64,000 nt of DNA from Prolixibacteraceae bacterium (GCA_029975525.1 JARKOX010000045.1:1-64000); one strand, 5' to 3'; counted from the first letter of the stretch, positions 25,332 to 33,792 are shown. The notes: a model not told the origin generated them from the sequence alone. Numbers and translations: made by a program.

Positions 25332-26132
25332 ATGGAAAGCAAAAAAATCCTTTATGTTTCGCAAGAAATCACCCCCTATTTACCCGAAAACGAGATGTCA
25401 GAAATCTCACGTTATCTCCCGCAGGGAGTCCAGGAAAGAGGGAGGGAGATCAGGACTTTTATGCCCCGTTTTGGATGTGTTAACGAGCGCCGTAACCAGT
25501 TACACGAAGTCATTCGTCTTTCGGGGATGAACTTGGTCATCGACGACACCGATCACCCGCTGATCATTAAAGTTGCCTCGATCCAGGCAGCCCGGATGCA
25601 GGTCTATTTTATCGACAACGAAGACTATTTTCAGCGGAAGTTTCTTTTGACCGACGAAAACGACCAGCCTTTTGAAGACAATGACGAACGAGCCATCTTC
25701 TTCGCGCGCGGCGTACTGGAAACCGTGATCAAACTGCGGTGGGCACCCGATATCATCCACTGTCACGGTTGGCTGTCGGCCCTGGTGCCCCTCTACATCA
25801 AAAAATATTACCACGACGATCCGCTCTACAAGCAATCCAAAGTGATTTATTCGGTCTACAACGACGAATTCCCGGAGAGCCTGGACCAAAACTTCAGTAA
25901 AAAACTGCTGCTGGAAGGGATCACCCCCGAGGATGTAAAAATCCTGGAAAACCCGACCTATGAAAACATCTCCCGTTTGGCAATCGACTATTCCGACGCC
26001 ATCATTCAGGGGTCAGAAAAAATTAACCCCGAAATCCAGCAGTATATTCAAATGTCCAAAAAATTATTCTTAGCTTTCCAGCCCAAAGAAACCTATATTG
26101 ATGCCTACAACGAATTTTATGACAAAATCTAA
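25332..26132 (+). CDS. Truncated GT5 glycogen/starch synthase-like protein (N-terminal domain only)
   Basis: This 266-aa protein matches only the N-terminal Rossmann domain of GT5 glycogen synthases (KILYVSQEITPYLPENEMSE, DIIHCHGWLSALVPLYIKKY, SVYNDEFPE). The C-terminal nucleotide-sugar domain is missing. The KTGGL-type loop that binds ADP-glucose near the start is replaced by NEMSE. It is therefore unlikely to be an active synthase. From my knowledge, short GT5-like genes beside panC recur in Bacteroidota, so it is probably a conserved protein rather than a fresh pseudogene. The next gene overlaps its end. Confidence 0.85.
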   Translation: MESKKILYVSQEITPYLPENEMSEISRYLPQGVQERGREIRTFMPRFGCVNERRNQLHEVIRLSGMNLVIDDTDHPLIIKVASIQAARMQVYFIDNEDYFQRKFLLTDENDQPFEDNDERAIFFARGVLETVIKLRWAPDIIHCHGWLSALVPLYIKKYYHDDPLYKQSKVIYSVYNDEFPESLDQNFSKKLLLEGITPEDVKILENPTYENISRLAIDYSDAIIQGSEKINPEIQQYIQMSKKLFLAFQPKETYIDAYNEFYDKI

Positions 26133-27480
26133 AAAAGGAACGAGTAATTGTCTAAACGTGAAGGAATTTAAAAAAATTAGAACTTACGGCAAAGGTAAGC
26201 TTTGCCTGTATGCTGCCCTGTTGTTGTTTGCCCTGGGTTCGTGCAGCGAGCCGGGCGATGTAGGCATGGAGCTGCTTCCCACCACCGATTTGATCAAAGT
26301 TGGAAGCGTGGTTGACAAAAATATCCAGGCATATACCTTTCAGGAAGGGAATGTCAGATCGGACGAGGCTCCCAAAAGTTTACTCGGCAGTATGAACGAC
26401 CCGACCTTCGGGAAAATCTCGATCGATCTGGCCACCCAATTCCGGATCCAGTCGTTTCCCTCGAAGTTTAAAAATGCCACCGCCGACTCGGTGGTGCTGT
26501 ACCTCTACTACCGTAATGTCTACGGCGACACCTCAACGGTACAGAAGCTGAAGGTTTATGAACTGCAGCAATCCATCAGTATTGACGACAGCAGCTACAC
26601 GCACAACGATCTGTCTCAACTGGCCTCGCCGGTCCTGCTGGGAGAAAAACAGTTCAAACCCAAAGTTGCGCGCGACTCAACCACCCGGGATACCCTTTAC
26701 CAGCTTTTGTCGATCAAACTCGACAACTCGCTGGCCAGTAAACTGATCACCGCCGACTCGCTCGACATGATCAACTCCGATGTTTTCCTGGACTATTTCA
26801 AAGGGTTGTATGTGCAAGCCGAGCAGGTGCAGCAGACAGGAGCGATTATTTCGCTGGAACTGCAGAGCTCCAGCAGCTTTCAGGGATCGGCGCTGGTGCT
26901 GTACTACCGCAACAACACCGACACGCTGAACTACGCTTACCGCTGTACCTCGTTCAGCGCACGGCTCAATTCGGCCAAACACGACTATTCGCAAACAGCT
27001 TTTTACCCCAACCTGAACAAGGAGACCGTCACCGACAGCCTGATCTACATCCAGCCACTCGGGGGCCTCGAATCCAAAGTTTACATTCCGGGGCTGGAAC
27101 GCTGGCGCGACTCCACAAATATTGCCATCAACAAGGCCGAAATTATCTTCCAGGTAGATACAACCACTTCCAACTACCGAAAATTTCCGTTGCCTTCGCA
27201 ACTCTTCCTCACCGTGGTAAAAGGAGATGAACGTCCGAGGCCGCCGGCCGACTACTACTTCTATCCGCTCTATTACGGCGGTTACCTGCGCAGCGACTAT
27301 GCCTACCACTTTAACATCACCCAACATCTGGAAGAAATCATTAAAGGGAAGACTGAAAACCAGGGCTTTTACCTGACCACTGCCCAGAAAAACAGCCAGG
27401 CCAACCGCGTGGTGCTGAAAGGAAGCACCAGCAAGGTGGGAATCAAAATGGTGGTAACCTACTCGAAGTTCTTTCAGTAA
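26119..27480 (+). CDS. DUF4270 lipoprotein
   Basis: This protein of about 453 aa has a lipoprotein signal (YAALLLFALGSCSEPGD) and then the beta-rich DUF4270 domain (GMELLPTTDLIKVGSVVDKN; SLLGSMNDPTFGKISIDLAT). It is probably an outer-membrane or surface lipoprotein of unknown role. The start is uncertain: ATG at 26119 overlaps the previous gene by 14 nt and gives a long basic leader, while the in-frame GTG at 26158 gives a more normal signal peptide (VKEFKKIRTYGKGK). It is cotranscribed with the GT5-like gene and ends at a strong terminator. Confidence 0.85.
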   Translation: MTKSKKGTSNCLNVKEFKKIRTYGKGKLCLYAALLLFALGSCSEPGDVGMELLPTTDLIKVGSVVDKNIQAYTFQEGNVRSDEAPKSLLGSMNDPTFGKISIDLATQFRIQSFPSKFKNATADSVVLYLYYRNVYGDTSTVQKLKVYELQQSISIDDSSYTHNDLSQLASPVLLGEKQFKPKVARDSTTRDTLYQLLSIKLDNSLASKLITADSLDMINSDVFLDYFKGLYVQAEQVQQTGAIISLELQSSSSFQGSALVLYYRNNTDTLNYAYRCTSFSARLNSAKHDYSQTAFYPNLNKETVTDSLIYIQPLGGLESKVYIPGLERWRDSTNIAINKAEIIFQVDTTTSNYRKFPLPSQLFLTVVKGDERPRPPADYYFYPLYYGGYLRSDYAYHFNITQHLEEIIKGKTENQGFYLTTAQKNSQANRVVLKGSTSKVGIKMVVTYSKFFQ

Positions 27481-27526
27481 CGCTGAAAAGATTTTAATCC
27501 AGTAACAATATCTTGTAAAAGATTCG

Positions 27527-27575
27527 GGCTTCTGCCGGTTGTCAATCCAAAACCAGCAGAAGCCTTTTTGTTTTT
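27527..27575 (+). terminator. Intrinsic terminator after the DUF4270 gene
   Basis: A 14-bp stem with one mismatch joins GGCTTCTGCCGGTT (27527-27540) to AACCAGCAGAAGCC (27551-27564). It is followed by TTTTTGTTTTT. Confidence 0.93.
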
Positions 27576-27605
27576 CTCAACTCCGGAGTTGCGCTGAACG
27601 CCCCC

Positions 27606-27632
27606 AAATAAAAAACCCGGCTGGTAGCCGGG
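27606..27632 (-). terminator. Intrinsic terminator after the DUF4252 gene
   Basis: CCCGGCT (27616-27622), a GGT loop and AGCCGGG (27626-27632) form a perfect stem. On the minus strand a T-rich run follows. Confidence 0.9.
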
Positions 27633-27637
27633 CTTCG

Positions 27638-28570
27638 TTATTTCTTTGTTTTGATCCTGATTTCTCCCTTTTTCCCGGGCTTCTCCTTACTGGGCTTAAT
27701 CACCTCGATGGTTTCAATCTGATCAGGGTTTATTTTCTTCACCTCCGGGGCCTCCACCTTTTTACCATCAATATAATAAACGATGTTGGTATCGCCCGGC
27801 ATACTCAAAAAGATGGGCTGCCGCTGATATTTTTCGGCCAGTTCGCGGTAACGTTCAGCCATTTCGCGCTGCTGCTGGCTGAATTCAAAATTTTTGGCAG
27901 AAAATTCCCGCGATTTCTCTTCAGCCAGCTTCCGAAGCTCCTCGGCCTGCTGCTGAATTTGTTTCTGCTGCTCTTCCGAAAAGTTAAAGGAGTACTCGCC
28001 GCTTCCCGCACCCCACGCTACAGAGCCGGGCTGGCCATTGATCCGGTAAAGATTTTCCAGCCCTTTGATATTAAGCGCTTTGTTCAGCTCTGAAACGGTT
28101 GAAAGGTCAATATCTCCGTCCAGCTCAACAAGCGTCAGCCGGGTGGCGGTGGCGGTAACCAACGAGAGGGCCGTGATTTTCTCCCCGTTTTTCTTCAGAA
28201 AAACTTTCAGGTCTTCCCCCATCCGGTTTTCGGTTTTGAACAGCGTAAACGACTGGTTTTTGTAATAGTTCAGAATCGTCTGATGGATTTCGGAAGTGGC
28301 GCCTGCCCCTTTTCCGGTACTTTTATCGGCCGCAAGGGCGCTTTGTGAAACCACCAGAATGTTGTTCAGCTTTTTCAGCGTTTCGTAAACCGGCGAATTC
28401 TCCTCCACCTGCTTCTTCTTCAGATAGAGGTCAAACATGTCGCGGGTGAGGTTGGTTGCACTGAACCCTTCCTGGCTGGCATATTTTTCGGTCAGCGTAC
28501 CGAACAAGCCCTGCGAAAAAGCTACTGCTGAAAGGAGCAGGGCCAAACTCAAAAAAACAATTCGTTTCAT
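27638..28570 (-). CDS. DUF4252-type secreted protein
   Basis: This 310-aa exported protein has signal peptide MKRIVFLSLALLLSAVAFSQ. A domain with the DUF4252 pattern follows (ASQEGFSATNLTRDMFDLYL; EDLKVFLKKNGEKITALSLV). After that comes a long charged helix likely to be a coiled coil (EEQQKQIQQQAEELRKLAEE and on), and a lysine-rich tail. It follows an anti-sigma gene after 11 nt, so it is the probable effector or sensor of that ECF regulon. Its function is unknown. Confidence 0.8.
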   Translation of the reverse strand: MKRIVFLSLALLLSAVAFSQGLFGTLTEKYASQEGFSATNLTRDMFDLYLKKKQVEENSPVYETLKKLNNILVVSQSALAADKSTGKGAGATSEIHQTILNYYKNQSFTLFKTENRMGEDLKVFLKKNGEKITALSLVTATATRLTLVELDGDIDLSTVSELNKALNIKGLENLYRINGQPGSVAWGAGSGEYSFNFSEEQQKQIQQQAEELRKLAEEKSREFSAKNFEFSQQQREMAERYRELAEKYQRQPIFLSMPGDTNIVYYIDGKKVEAPEVKKINPDQIETIEVIKPSKEKPGKKGEIRIKTKK

Positions 28571-28581
28571 GGTATTCGTTT

Positions 28582-29013
28582 TTAGTTCACAATGATTTCC
28601 ACGTTGTCATCCACCCACAGCACCAGCATTTCCGGCTCCTCGGCCCCGGGCTGCAAACTGTTCGAAACCTGGTAAAGGGCCTGCTCCATCAGCAGAAACT
28701 GCTGTTCGGATTTGCGGTGGCTTTGATACCCTGCCAAAAGAGTGATCAAACCCGCGAGCACGGCCGCAGCCGATGTCAGCCTGTAAATTCTGAACCGGAG
28801 GCTTCTTTTTTTGACCTCTTCTTCAACCCCCCTGAAGATCTCCTCTTCCAGCCCGTCCGGAAGTTCCGATTCCCGGGCGTAATAGCCAAAAATCTCTTTT
28901 TCGGGCAAGTTTTCCCTGTCGGCGGCAATCTCCTCCCGCAACATTTTTTCTTCCTCCGGAGTCGTCTGACCGTTGTAATATTTTTCAAGCAGGTTGGCAA
29001 GTTCCTCTTTCAT
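28582..29013 (-). CDS. Putative anti-sigma factor, single-pass membrane protein
   Basis: This 143-aa protein has a soluble acidic N-terminus (LLEKYYNGQTTPEEEKMLRE), as in Bacteroidota anti-sigma factors. One membrane helix follows (about 78-96, LTSAAAVLAGLITLLAGY), then a short periplasmic tail with no FecR domain. Its ATG lies 29 nt inside the end of the ECF sigma gene, which implies coupled translation and a paired role. The anti-sigma call rests on position and topology, not on a strong domain match. Confidence 0.75.
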   Translation of the reverse strand: MKEELANLLEKYYNGQTTPEEEKMLREEIAADRENLPEKEIFGYYARESELPDGLEEEIFRGVEEEVKKRSLRFRIYRLTSAAAVLAGLITLLAGYQSHRKSEQQFLLMEQALYQVSNSLQPGAEEPEMLVLWVDDNVEIIVN

Positions 29014-29506
29014 AGTCGTAAATCTTTATCAGTTCTTCTCTCACTTTCATTCTCGACCGCGACAACAACACCCGGATATAAGGAATTTCGTAACCGGTAA
29101 GCGCCCGGATCTCTTCGAAAGAAAAGCCTTCGATCTCGCGCAACTGCAACACCTCGCGGTATTTGTCGGGCAGTTTTTTCATAATTTGGTGAACATGCTC
29201 CAGCTTTTCGCGAATTTCCAGGTCATTTTCGGCCAGCGGCGCCACCATTCTTCCTTCGTCGGCCGGATCGAGCAGCGGCAGTTTCCGCTTTTTTTTGAGG
29301 TCGAAACAGAAATTGCGAGCTACCGTAGCCACAAAACCATCGAGGTTGGAACAGTTCTGCAGGTCGTGGCGTTTGTTCCACAGTTTGATCATCAGCTCCT
29401 GCAAAGCATCCCTGGTCTCCTCCTCGCTGCATAAAATGCGCTTCACCAGTGGGTAAAGCCTACGCGCGTAAGGCAACATCCGGCTTTTAAACTCTTCTGT
29501 TGTCAT
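28985..29506 (-). CDS. ECF sigma-70 factor
   Basis: This 173-aa protein has sigma region 2 (SEEETRDALQELMIKLWNKR; LDGFVATVARNFCFDLKKKR). Region 4 follows (KKLPDKYREVLQLREIEGFS, then FEEIRALTGYEIPYIRVLLSRSR as the helix-turn-helix). It should turn on its own operon, including the DUF4252 gene, when the overlapping anti-sigma is inactivated. No SusCD partner is nearby, so this is a stress- or envelope-type ECF module rather than a PUL regulator (inference). Confidence 0.92.
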   Translation of the reverse strand: MTTEEFKSRMLPYARRLYPLVKRILCSEEETRDALQELMIKLWNKRHDLQNCSNLDGFVATVARNFCFDLKKKRKLPLLDPADEGRMVAPLAENDLEIREKLEHVHQIMKKLPDKYREVLQLREIEGFSFEEIRALTGYEIPYIRVLLSRSRMKVREELIKIYDYERGTCQPA

Positions 29507-29595
29507 TCTATATCCAATAACGACTGCGTTCGGTTTTTATAACAGCGGGGAACAATATTTTTTCAGCACGTTCCCTCCAATTGGCGGCAAAACCC

Positions 29596-29603
29596 TATTT
29601 TTG
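29596..29603 (+). promoter_or_regulatory. -7 element for mntP
   Basis: TATTTTTG matches TAnnTTTG. The predicted start is near 29610, which rules out the in-frame TTG at 29601 and supports the ATG at 29622. Confidence 0.6.
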
Positions 29604-29621
29604 CGGTTCTTATTTTCAGTT

Positions 29622-30191
29622 ATGACCTTTACGCAGTTTCTCACCTTCCTGCTCATCGGCATCGGATTAAGTTTTGACACCTTTGCTGTGTCGGTTTCCT
29701 TCGGAATTTTGAAAAGAGAGATTCACTTCCGGCAGGCCTGCCTTGTCGCCTTTTGCCTGGCTTTTTTTCAGGCGCTTTTTCCGGTTATCGGCTGGTTTAT
29801 CGGGATGTCGGTAAAAAACCTGATTGCCCGTCTTGATCACTGGATTGCCTTCGGGCTGCTGGTCCTGATCGGGGCACGGATGATTTACGAAGGATTGCGC
29901 GAGGTGGAGCAGCGAAAAGATTTTGACCCCATGAAGCTGGGCGTTCTGATCGGACTTTCGGTAGCTACCAGCATCGATGCGCTGGTGGTGGGGCTGAGCT
30001 TCGGCTTTCTGGAAACCCACATTCTCCTGCCGGCGGCTGTTATCGGCTCGGTTACCTTTATTGCAGCAATGTTGGGAATGCTTTTCGGAAAAAATATTTC
30101 GGGCAAAAAAAGCCACCGCTCCATCATCCTGGGAGGGATTATCCTGATTTTGATCGGCGGAAAAATCCTGCTGGAACATTTGCTGGGCTAA
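29622..30191 (+). CDS. mntP: Putative manganese efflux pump MntP
   Basis: This 189-aa protein has six predicted membrane helices in two repeats. The conserved acidic motifs are GIGLSFDTFAVSVSFGI and GLSVATSIDALVVGLSFGF. It exports Mn2+ from the cytoplasm in characterised relatives. The size is normal for the family. No yybP-ykoY-like riboswitch was seen in the short leader. Its last 4 nt overlap the convergent lipoprotein gene. Confidence 0.93.
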   Translation: MTFTQFLTFLLIGIGLSFDTFAVSVSFGILKREIHFRQACLVAFCLAFFQALFPVIGWFIGMSVKNLIARLDHWIAFGLLVLIGARMIYEGLREVEQRKDFDPMKLGVLIGLSVATSIDALVVGLSFGFLETHILLPAAVIGSVTFIAAMLGMLFGKNISGKKSHRSIILGGIILILIGGKILLEHLLG

Positions 30192-30586
30192 TTTCCCAGC
30201 TTATCGATCCGCATGGTTACCACCCGCTCGGAATCGGCAATTTCCCGGTTCAACTTCGGATAAGGTTTCACATCGATCAGCCTGAAGAGATGAACCCCCA
30301 CCGTATCTACCGGCTTAAAATGCGACCGCAGCACCAGCTCTTCTGTTTTATCCTGATTCAGATACCAGTAAACCGAAACCTCGCCCTGCCAGAAACAATA
30401 TGCCCCTTCGGGACAGCGCGAATCAGAGATCCTATTAATCTGCAAAACCAGTGCGTTATCTTCCGAAACATAGCGGTTACCAGGTTGGAACTTCACTTCG
30501 GAGCCGTAGGCAAAAACATACGACTCCCGCTCTTCATCGCACGAAAGCATGAAAAGCATGGCTAAAAAGAGAACCCAGGTTTTCAT
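30188..30586 (-). CDS. Small lipoprotein with DSRCP-x4-C motif
   Basis: This 132-aa lipoprotein has signal MKTWVLFLAMLFMLSC, with the lipobox Cys near residue 16. Its mature part is a small beta-rich domain carrying ISDSRCPEGAYCFWQGEVSV. The two cysteines probably form a disulfide. I recall similar DSRCP/C-x-W motifs in other Bacteroidota lipoproteins of unknown function. It is convergent with mntP and overlaps it by 4 nt. Confidence 0.75.
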   Translation of the reverse strand: MKTWVLFLAMLFMLSCDEERESYVFAYGSEVKFQPGNRYVSEDNALVLQINRISDSRCPEGAYCFWQGEVSVYWYLNQDKTEELVLRSHFKPVDTVGVHLFRLIDVKPYPKLNREIADSERVVTMRIDKLGN

Positions 30587-30665
30587 ATTCCGTTCATTTT
30601 AATGGATGTAACGTTTAAATCAATGTTAAGATGCAAAACGCCTCCTGAAAGTTGCGTGAAACATC

Positions 30666-30673
30666 TAATTTTG
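30666..30673 (+). promoter_or_regulatory. -7 element for dusB
   Basis: TAATTTTG lies 19 nt before the ATG at 30692. The predicted start is near 30680, so the longer in-frame starts at 30602 and 30623 are not transcribed from it. Confidence 0.55.
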
Positions 30674-30691
30674 CACCAACAATTTGAAAAC

Positions 30692-31705
30692 ATGAAGATA
30701 GGGAACCTGGAACTGGGAAAAATGCCGCTTTTTTTGGCGCCGATGGAAGACGTCACCTACAAGTCGTTTCGGTACATGTGCAAAAAATATGGAGCCGATG
30801 TGATGTACACCGAATTTGTTTCGTCGGAAGCGCTGATGCGAAATGTCAAAAAGACTCTGCACAAAATGACGCTTTTTGATTTCGACCGGCCGGTGGCGAT
30901 CCAGATCTACGGACACAACATCGACTCGATGGTGCTCGCAGCCAAGGTGGCCGAAGAGGCAGCCCCCGATTTTATTGACATCAACTTTGGCTGTCCGATG
31001 AAAAAAATTATCCGCCACGGAGCCGGGGCAGCCATGCTGCTCGATCTCCCCAAAATGCAGGAGATGGCCGAGGCGGTGGTGAAAGCCGTTCATTTGCCGG
31101 TGACCGCCAAAACCCGGCTCGGATGGGACGAAACCAGCAAACCCATCCTGGAAGCGGCCCTTCGCCTACAGGACGCCGGAATCGCAGCGCTGGCCATTCA
31201 TGGCCGCACCCGCAGCCAGCTATACACCGGCGTGGCCGACTGGTCGCTGATTGGCGAAGTGAAAAACGACCCGCGCATATCCCTCCCCATCATCGGAAAC
31301 GGCGACATCAAAAGCCCGGAACGTGCCGCCGAACTGTTGCGCCAATCGGGGGTCGACGGACTGATGATCGGCCGTCCCGCCATTGGAAGGCCCTGGATCT
31401 TCCGCGAAATCAAACACTATTTTGAAACAGGCGAACTGCTCCCGCCTCCCACCGTCGATGAAGTGGTTGAAAATGTACGCGAGCAGCTGCAACTCAGCAT
31501 CGGCTGGAAGGATAACGAACGGAGCGGCATTCTGCAAATGCGCCGCCATTTTGCAAAATATTTCCCCCACCTGCCCGACTTTCGCGAACTCAGGATCCAG
31601 CTTTTACAGGCCGAAACGTTTCAGGAAACCAACCTGCTGCTCGACCGGATCCTGGAAAAATATGCCGGACAACGCGTCGATTACAGCGATGTGAGTTTAA
31701 ATTAG
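30692..31705 (+). CDS. dusB: tRNA-dihydrouridine synthase (DusB family)
   Basis: This 337-aa FMN enzyme reduces uridine to dihydrouridine in tRNA. The TIM barrel shows LFLAPMEDVTYKSFR at the start, the catalytic Cys in INFGCPMKKI, TAKTRLGWD, IHGRTRSQLY, IGNGDIKSPE and the FMN phosphate site GLMIGRPAIGRPW. A small helical C-terminal domain follows. The start MKIGNLELGKMPLF is conserved in the family. The DUF1232 gene begins on the very next base after the stop. Confidence 0.95.
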   Translation: MKIGNLELGKMPLFLAPMEDVTYKSFRYMCKKYGADVMYTEFVSSEALMRNVKKTLHKMTLFDFDRPVAIQIYGHNIDSMVLAAKVAEEAAPDFIDINFGCPMKKIIRHGAGAAMLLDLPKMQEMAEAVVKAVHLPVTAKTRLGWDETSKPILEAALRLQDAGIAALAIHGRTRSQLYTGVADWSLIGEVKNDPRISLPIIGNGDIKSPERAAELLRQSGVDGLMIGRPAIGRPWIFREIKHYFETGELLPPPTVDEVVENVREQLQLSIGWKDNERSGILQMRRHFAKYFPHLPDFRELRIQLLQAETFQETNLLLDRILEKYAGQRVDYSDVSLN

Positions 31706-32086
31706 ATGGAAAACCGTTTTATAAAATATTATTCTGAACGGTCGTTGTGGAAGAAGATCCGGGAGATGTCAAAAGCGGCCGGAACGCAGGTTATTTACGC
31801 GGTTCTGCTGCTCTTCTACGTCATGAAAAACAGCAACGTATCCCTGAAAACCAAGCTGGCAATCACGGCTGCCCTGGGCTACTTTATCTTCCCGGCCGAC
31901 GCTATTCCCGATCTGGCGCCGCTCATCGGCTTCTCCGACGATCTGGGGGTACTGCTTTTTGCGCTCACCCAAATAGCGGCCAGCATCACGCCCGAAATTA
32001 AGAGCCAGGCCAAAGAGAAGCTGAATGAGTGGTTTGGCGCGGTTGACGAAAAAGAGCTGCTGGCGCTCGAAGAAAAAATTTCGTAA
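31706..32086 (+). CDS. DUF1232 (YkvA-family) membrane protein
   Basis: This 126-aa protein has the DUF1232 core: LKTKLAITAALGYFIFPADA then IPDLAPLIGFSDDLGVLLFA. This core includes a hydrophobic helix with the P-A-D-x-I-P-D pattern. Its function is unknown. It follows dusB with no gap, so it is cotranscribed. A terminator lies 127 nt downstream. Confidence 0.88.
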   Translation: MENRFIKYYSERSLWKKIREMSKAAGTQVIYAVLLLFYVMKNSNVSLKTKLAITAALGYFIFPADAIPDLAPLIGFSDDLGVLLFALTQIAASITPEIKSQAKEKLNEWFGAVDEKELLALEEKIS

Positions 32087-32212
32087 CCCGTCCCGGGGTA
32101 CGTGGCACCATTTTTGATTTTTTTATTCCTGTTTTGCAGAAAGTCGTGAAAAGAGCACACTGTTTTCACACTTTCGTGGTAACTGAACGTTGTTTTTTGT
32201 TTTCTGCTTTTA

Positions 32213-32239
32213 AACGCCGGTCCACCGCCGGCGTTTTTA
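32213..32239 (+). terminator. Intrinsic terminator after the dusB-DUF1232 unit
   Basis: AACGCCGG (32213-32220) pairs with CCGGCGTT (32228-32235) around a 7-nt loop, followed by TTTTT. Confidence 0.88.
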
Positions 32240-32282
32240 TTGATCCGAAATCCCTATTTTTAGCGCCCGAAACTTAAAAATC

Positions 32283-33029
32283 ATGTTTCAATTCGATCTT
32301 TCGCTCGTACAGTGGGTGTTACTTGCCGTATGTGCCATTTTTGTCGGGATGTCGAAAGTCGGTGTCCCGGGCGTGTCGCTGATCACAATCCCGGTGCTGG
32401 CCTTTATTTTCGGAGGAAAACCTTCAACCGGCATTTTACTCCCCATGCTCATGCTGGCCGACCTGTTCGGAGTGGGTTATTACCACCGTCATGCCCGCTG
32501 GAACTATCTGGTCAGGCTCTTTCCGTGGGCATTTGCCGGACTGGCGGTCGGGCTGTGGGTGGGCGAGATCGTCAGCGACGAATGGTTTAAAAACATCATT
32601 GCGTTGCTGGTTTTTCTGAGCCTGGGACTGATGTTGTGGCGTGACCGCACCAAAGGGGCAACATTTTTCCCCGAAACCTGGTGGTTTGCCGCCGCGATGG
32701 GAATATTGGGCGGATTTGCCACCATGATCGGGAATGTAGCCGGCCCTGTTTTTGCCATTTACCTGCTGGCCATGCACCTCCCAAAAAACCATTTTATCGG
32801 CACCACTGCCTGGTTTTTCCTCATCATCAACGTTGTCAAATTTCCGCTGCAGTTTTTCGTCTGGAACAACATCACCCTGCAATCGCTGTCGATTAACCTG
32901 CTGATGCTGCCGGCAATTGCGCTGGGAGCCCTTTCGGGCATCTGGCTGGTTAAAGCCATCCCCGAACGAACTTACCGGTTATTTGTTATTGTAGTGACCG
33001 CTTTATCAGCATTTTTGCTGTTAATATAA
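32283..33029 (+). CDS. TauE/SafE-family membrane permease
   Basis: This 248-aa protein has about eight membrane helices in two halves. The repeat motif is GMSKVGVPGVSLITIPVLAF near the start and GFATMIGNVAGPVFAIYLLA in the second half. The family exports sulfite, sulfoacetate or related organic anions; the substrate here is not known. A TATTTTTA -7-like box lies at 32255-32262. A methyltransferase gene follows after 7 nt. Confidence 0.9.
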   Translation: MFQFDLSLVQWVLLAVCAIFVGMSKVGVPGVSLITIPVLAFIFGGKPSTGILLPMLMLADLFGVGYYHRHARWNYLVRLFPWAFAGLAVGLWVGEIVSDEWFKNIIALLVFLSLGLMLWRDRTKGATFFPETWWFAAAMGILGGFATMIGNVAGPVFAIYLLAMHLPKNHFIGTTAWFFLIINVVKFPLQFFVWNNITLQSLSINLLMLPAIALGALSGIWLVKAIPERTYRLFVIVVTALSAFLLLI

Positions 33030-33036
33030 ACTGAAA

Positions 33037-33744
33037 ATGAAACAACTTTTTGAATTTTTCGAGGATAAACCTGTTGCTTCGGTTTTAGACATCGGAACCG
33101 GGAGTGGCGACTTTATCGATCTGCTGGCCCATATTTTCCCCGGAGCGCAACTCATTGGCATTGATCCCGACGGGACGGTACTTTCCCAGGCCCGCCAAAA
33201 ACTGCCACAGGAAAACATCCAGTTCCGTCAGATGGAAGCCCAACACCTGGGATTTCCGGGAAACACGTTCGATGTGATTGCGGTTTCCAACGCGCTGCAC
33301 CACCTGCCATCGCCCGAAATGTCGTTTGCCGAGATGAAACGGGTGGTAAAACCTTCCGGCTGGATCCTGATCAGTGAACTGGTCTGCGACAACCTCACTC
33401 CGGCGCAGGAAAACCAGAAGCTTTTTCACCACCTCCGCAGCCGGATCGACCGGTTGAATGGCATTTTCCACCGGGAAACCTTTTCACGACAGGAAATTTT
33501 CGGGATGGTAACTGCCTGTGAACTCACGGTCAAACACCATTTTGAGTTTAGCCAGTGGCCACAGCCGGAAACCCGTCCCGCCGAGCTGCAATTTTGGAAG
33601 GACAAGATGCAGACAAACCTGAAACGCGCCGAAGGATTTGCGGAATATGAAGAGCTGGCTGCCCGGGCCAAACTTTTCGAACAACAGATTTCCGAATCGG
33701 GTTTTCAACCGGCGATCAATCTGGTTATCCTGGCCCAGAAATAA
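33037..33744 (+). CDS. Class I SAM-dependent methyltransferase
   Basis: This 235-aa protein has the SAM-binding motif I VLDIGTGSGDFIDLLAHIFP, an acidic motif at GIDPDGTVLS, and motif IV-like IAVSNALHHLPSPEMSFAEM (Methyltransf_11 type). A helical C-terminus follows. The substrate is unknown. It probably shares a transcript with the TauE-like gene 7 nt upstream. Its stop codon overlaps the atpG terminator. Confidence 0.88.
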   Translation: MKQLFEFFEDKPVASVLDIGTGSGDFIDLLAHIFPGAQLIGIDPDGTVLSQARQKLPQENIQFRQMEAQHLGFPGNTFDVIAVSNALHHLPSPEMSFAEMKRVVKPSGWILISELVCDNLTPAQENQKLFHHLRSRIDRLNGIFHRETFSRQEIFGMVTACELTVKHHFEFSQWPQPETRPAELQFWKDKMQTNLKRAEGFAEYEELAARAKLFEQQISESGFQPAINLVILAQK

Positions 33745-33767
33745 AAAACCCGGTCTGCTGCCGGGTT
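33743..33767 (-). terminator. Intrinsic terminator after the ATP synthase operon
   Basis: AACCCGG (33747-33753) and CCGGGTT (33761-33767) form the stem. On the minus strand a T-run follows and overlaps the methyltransferase stop codon. Confidence 0.85.
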
Positions 33768-33792
33768 CAGAAATTTCGATATTTTTTCCGTC

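Noticed and set aside
25332..26132. Annotating the GT5-like gene as glycogen synthase
   Set aside because: It lacks the C-terminal domain and the ADP-glucose loop.
30602..30691. Longer N-terminus for dusB
   Set aside because: Extra 30 residues are not family-like and lie upstream of the predicted transcription start.
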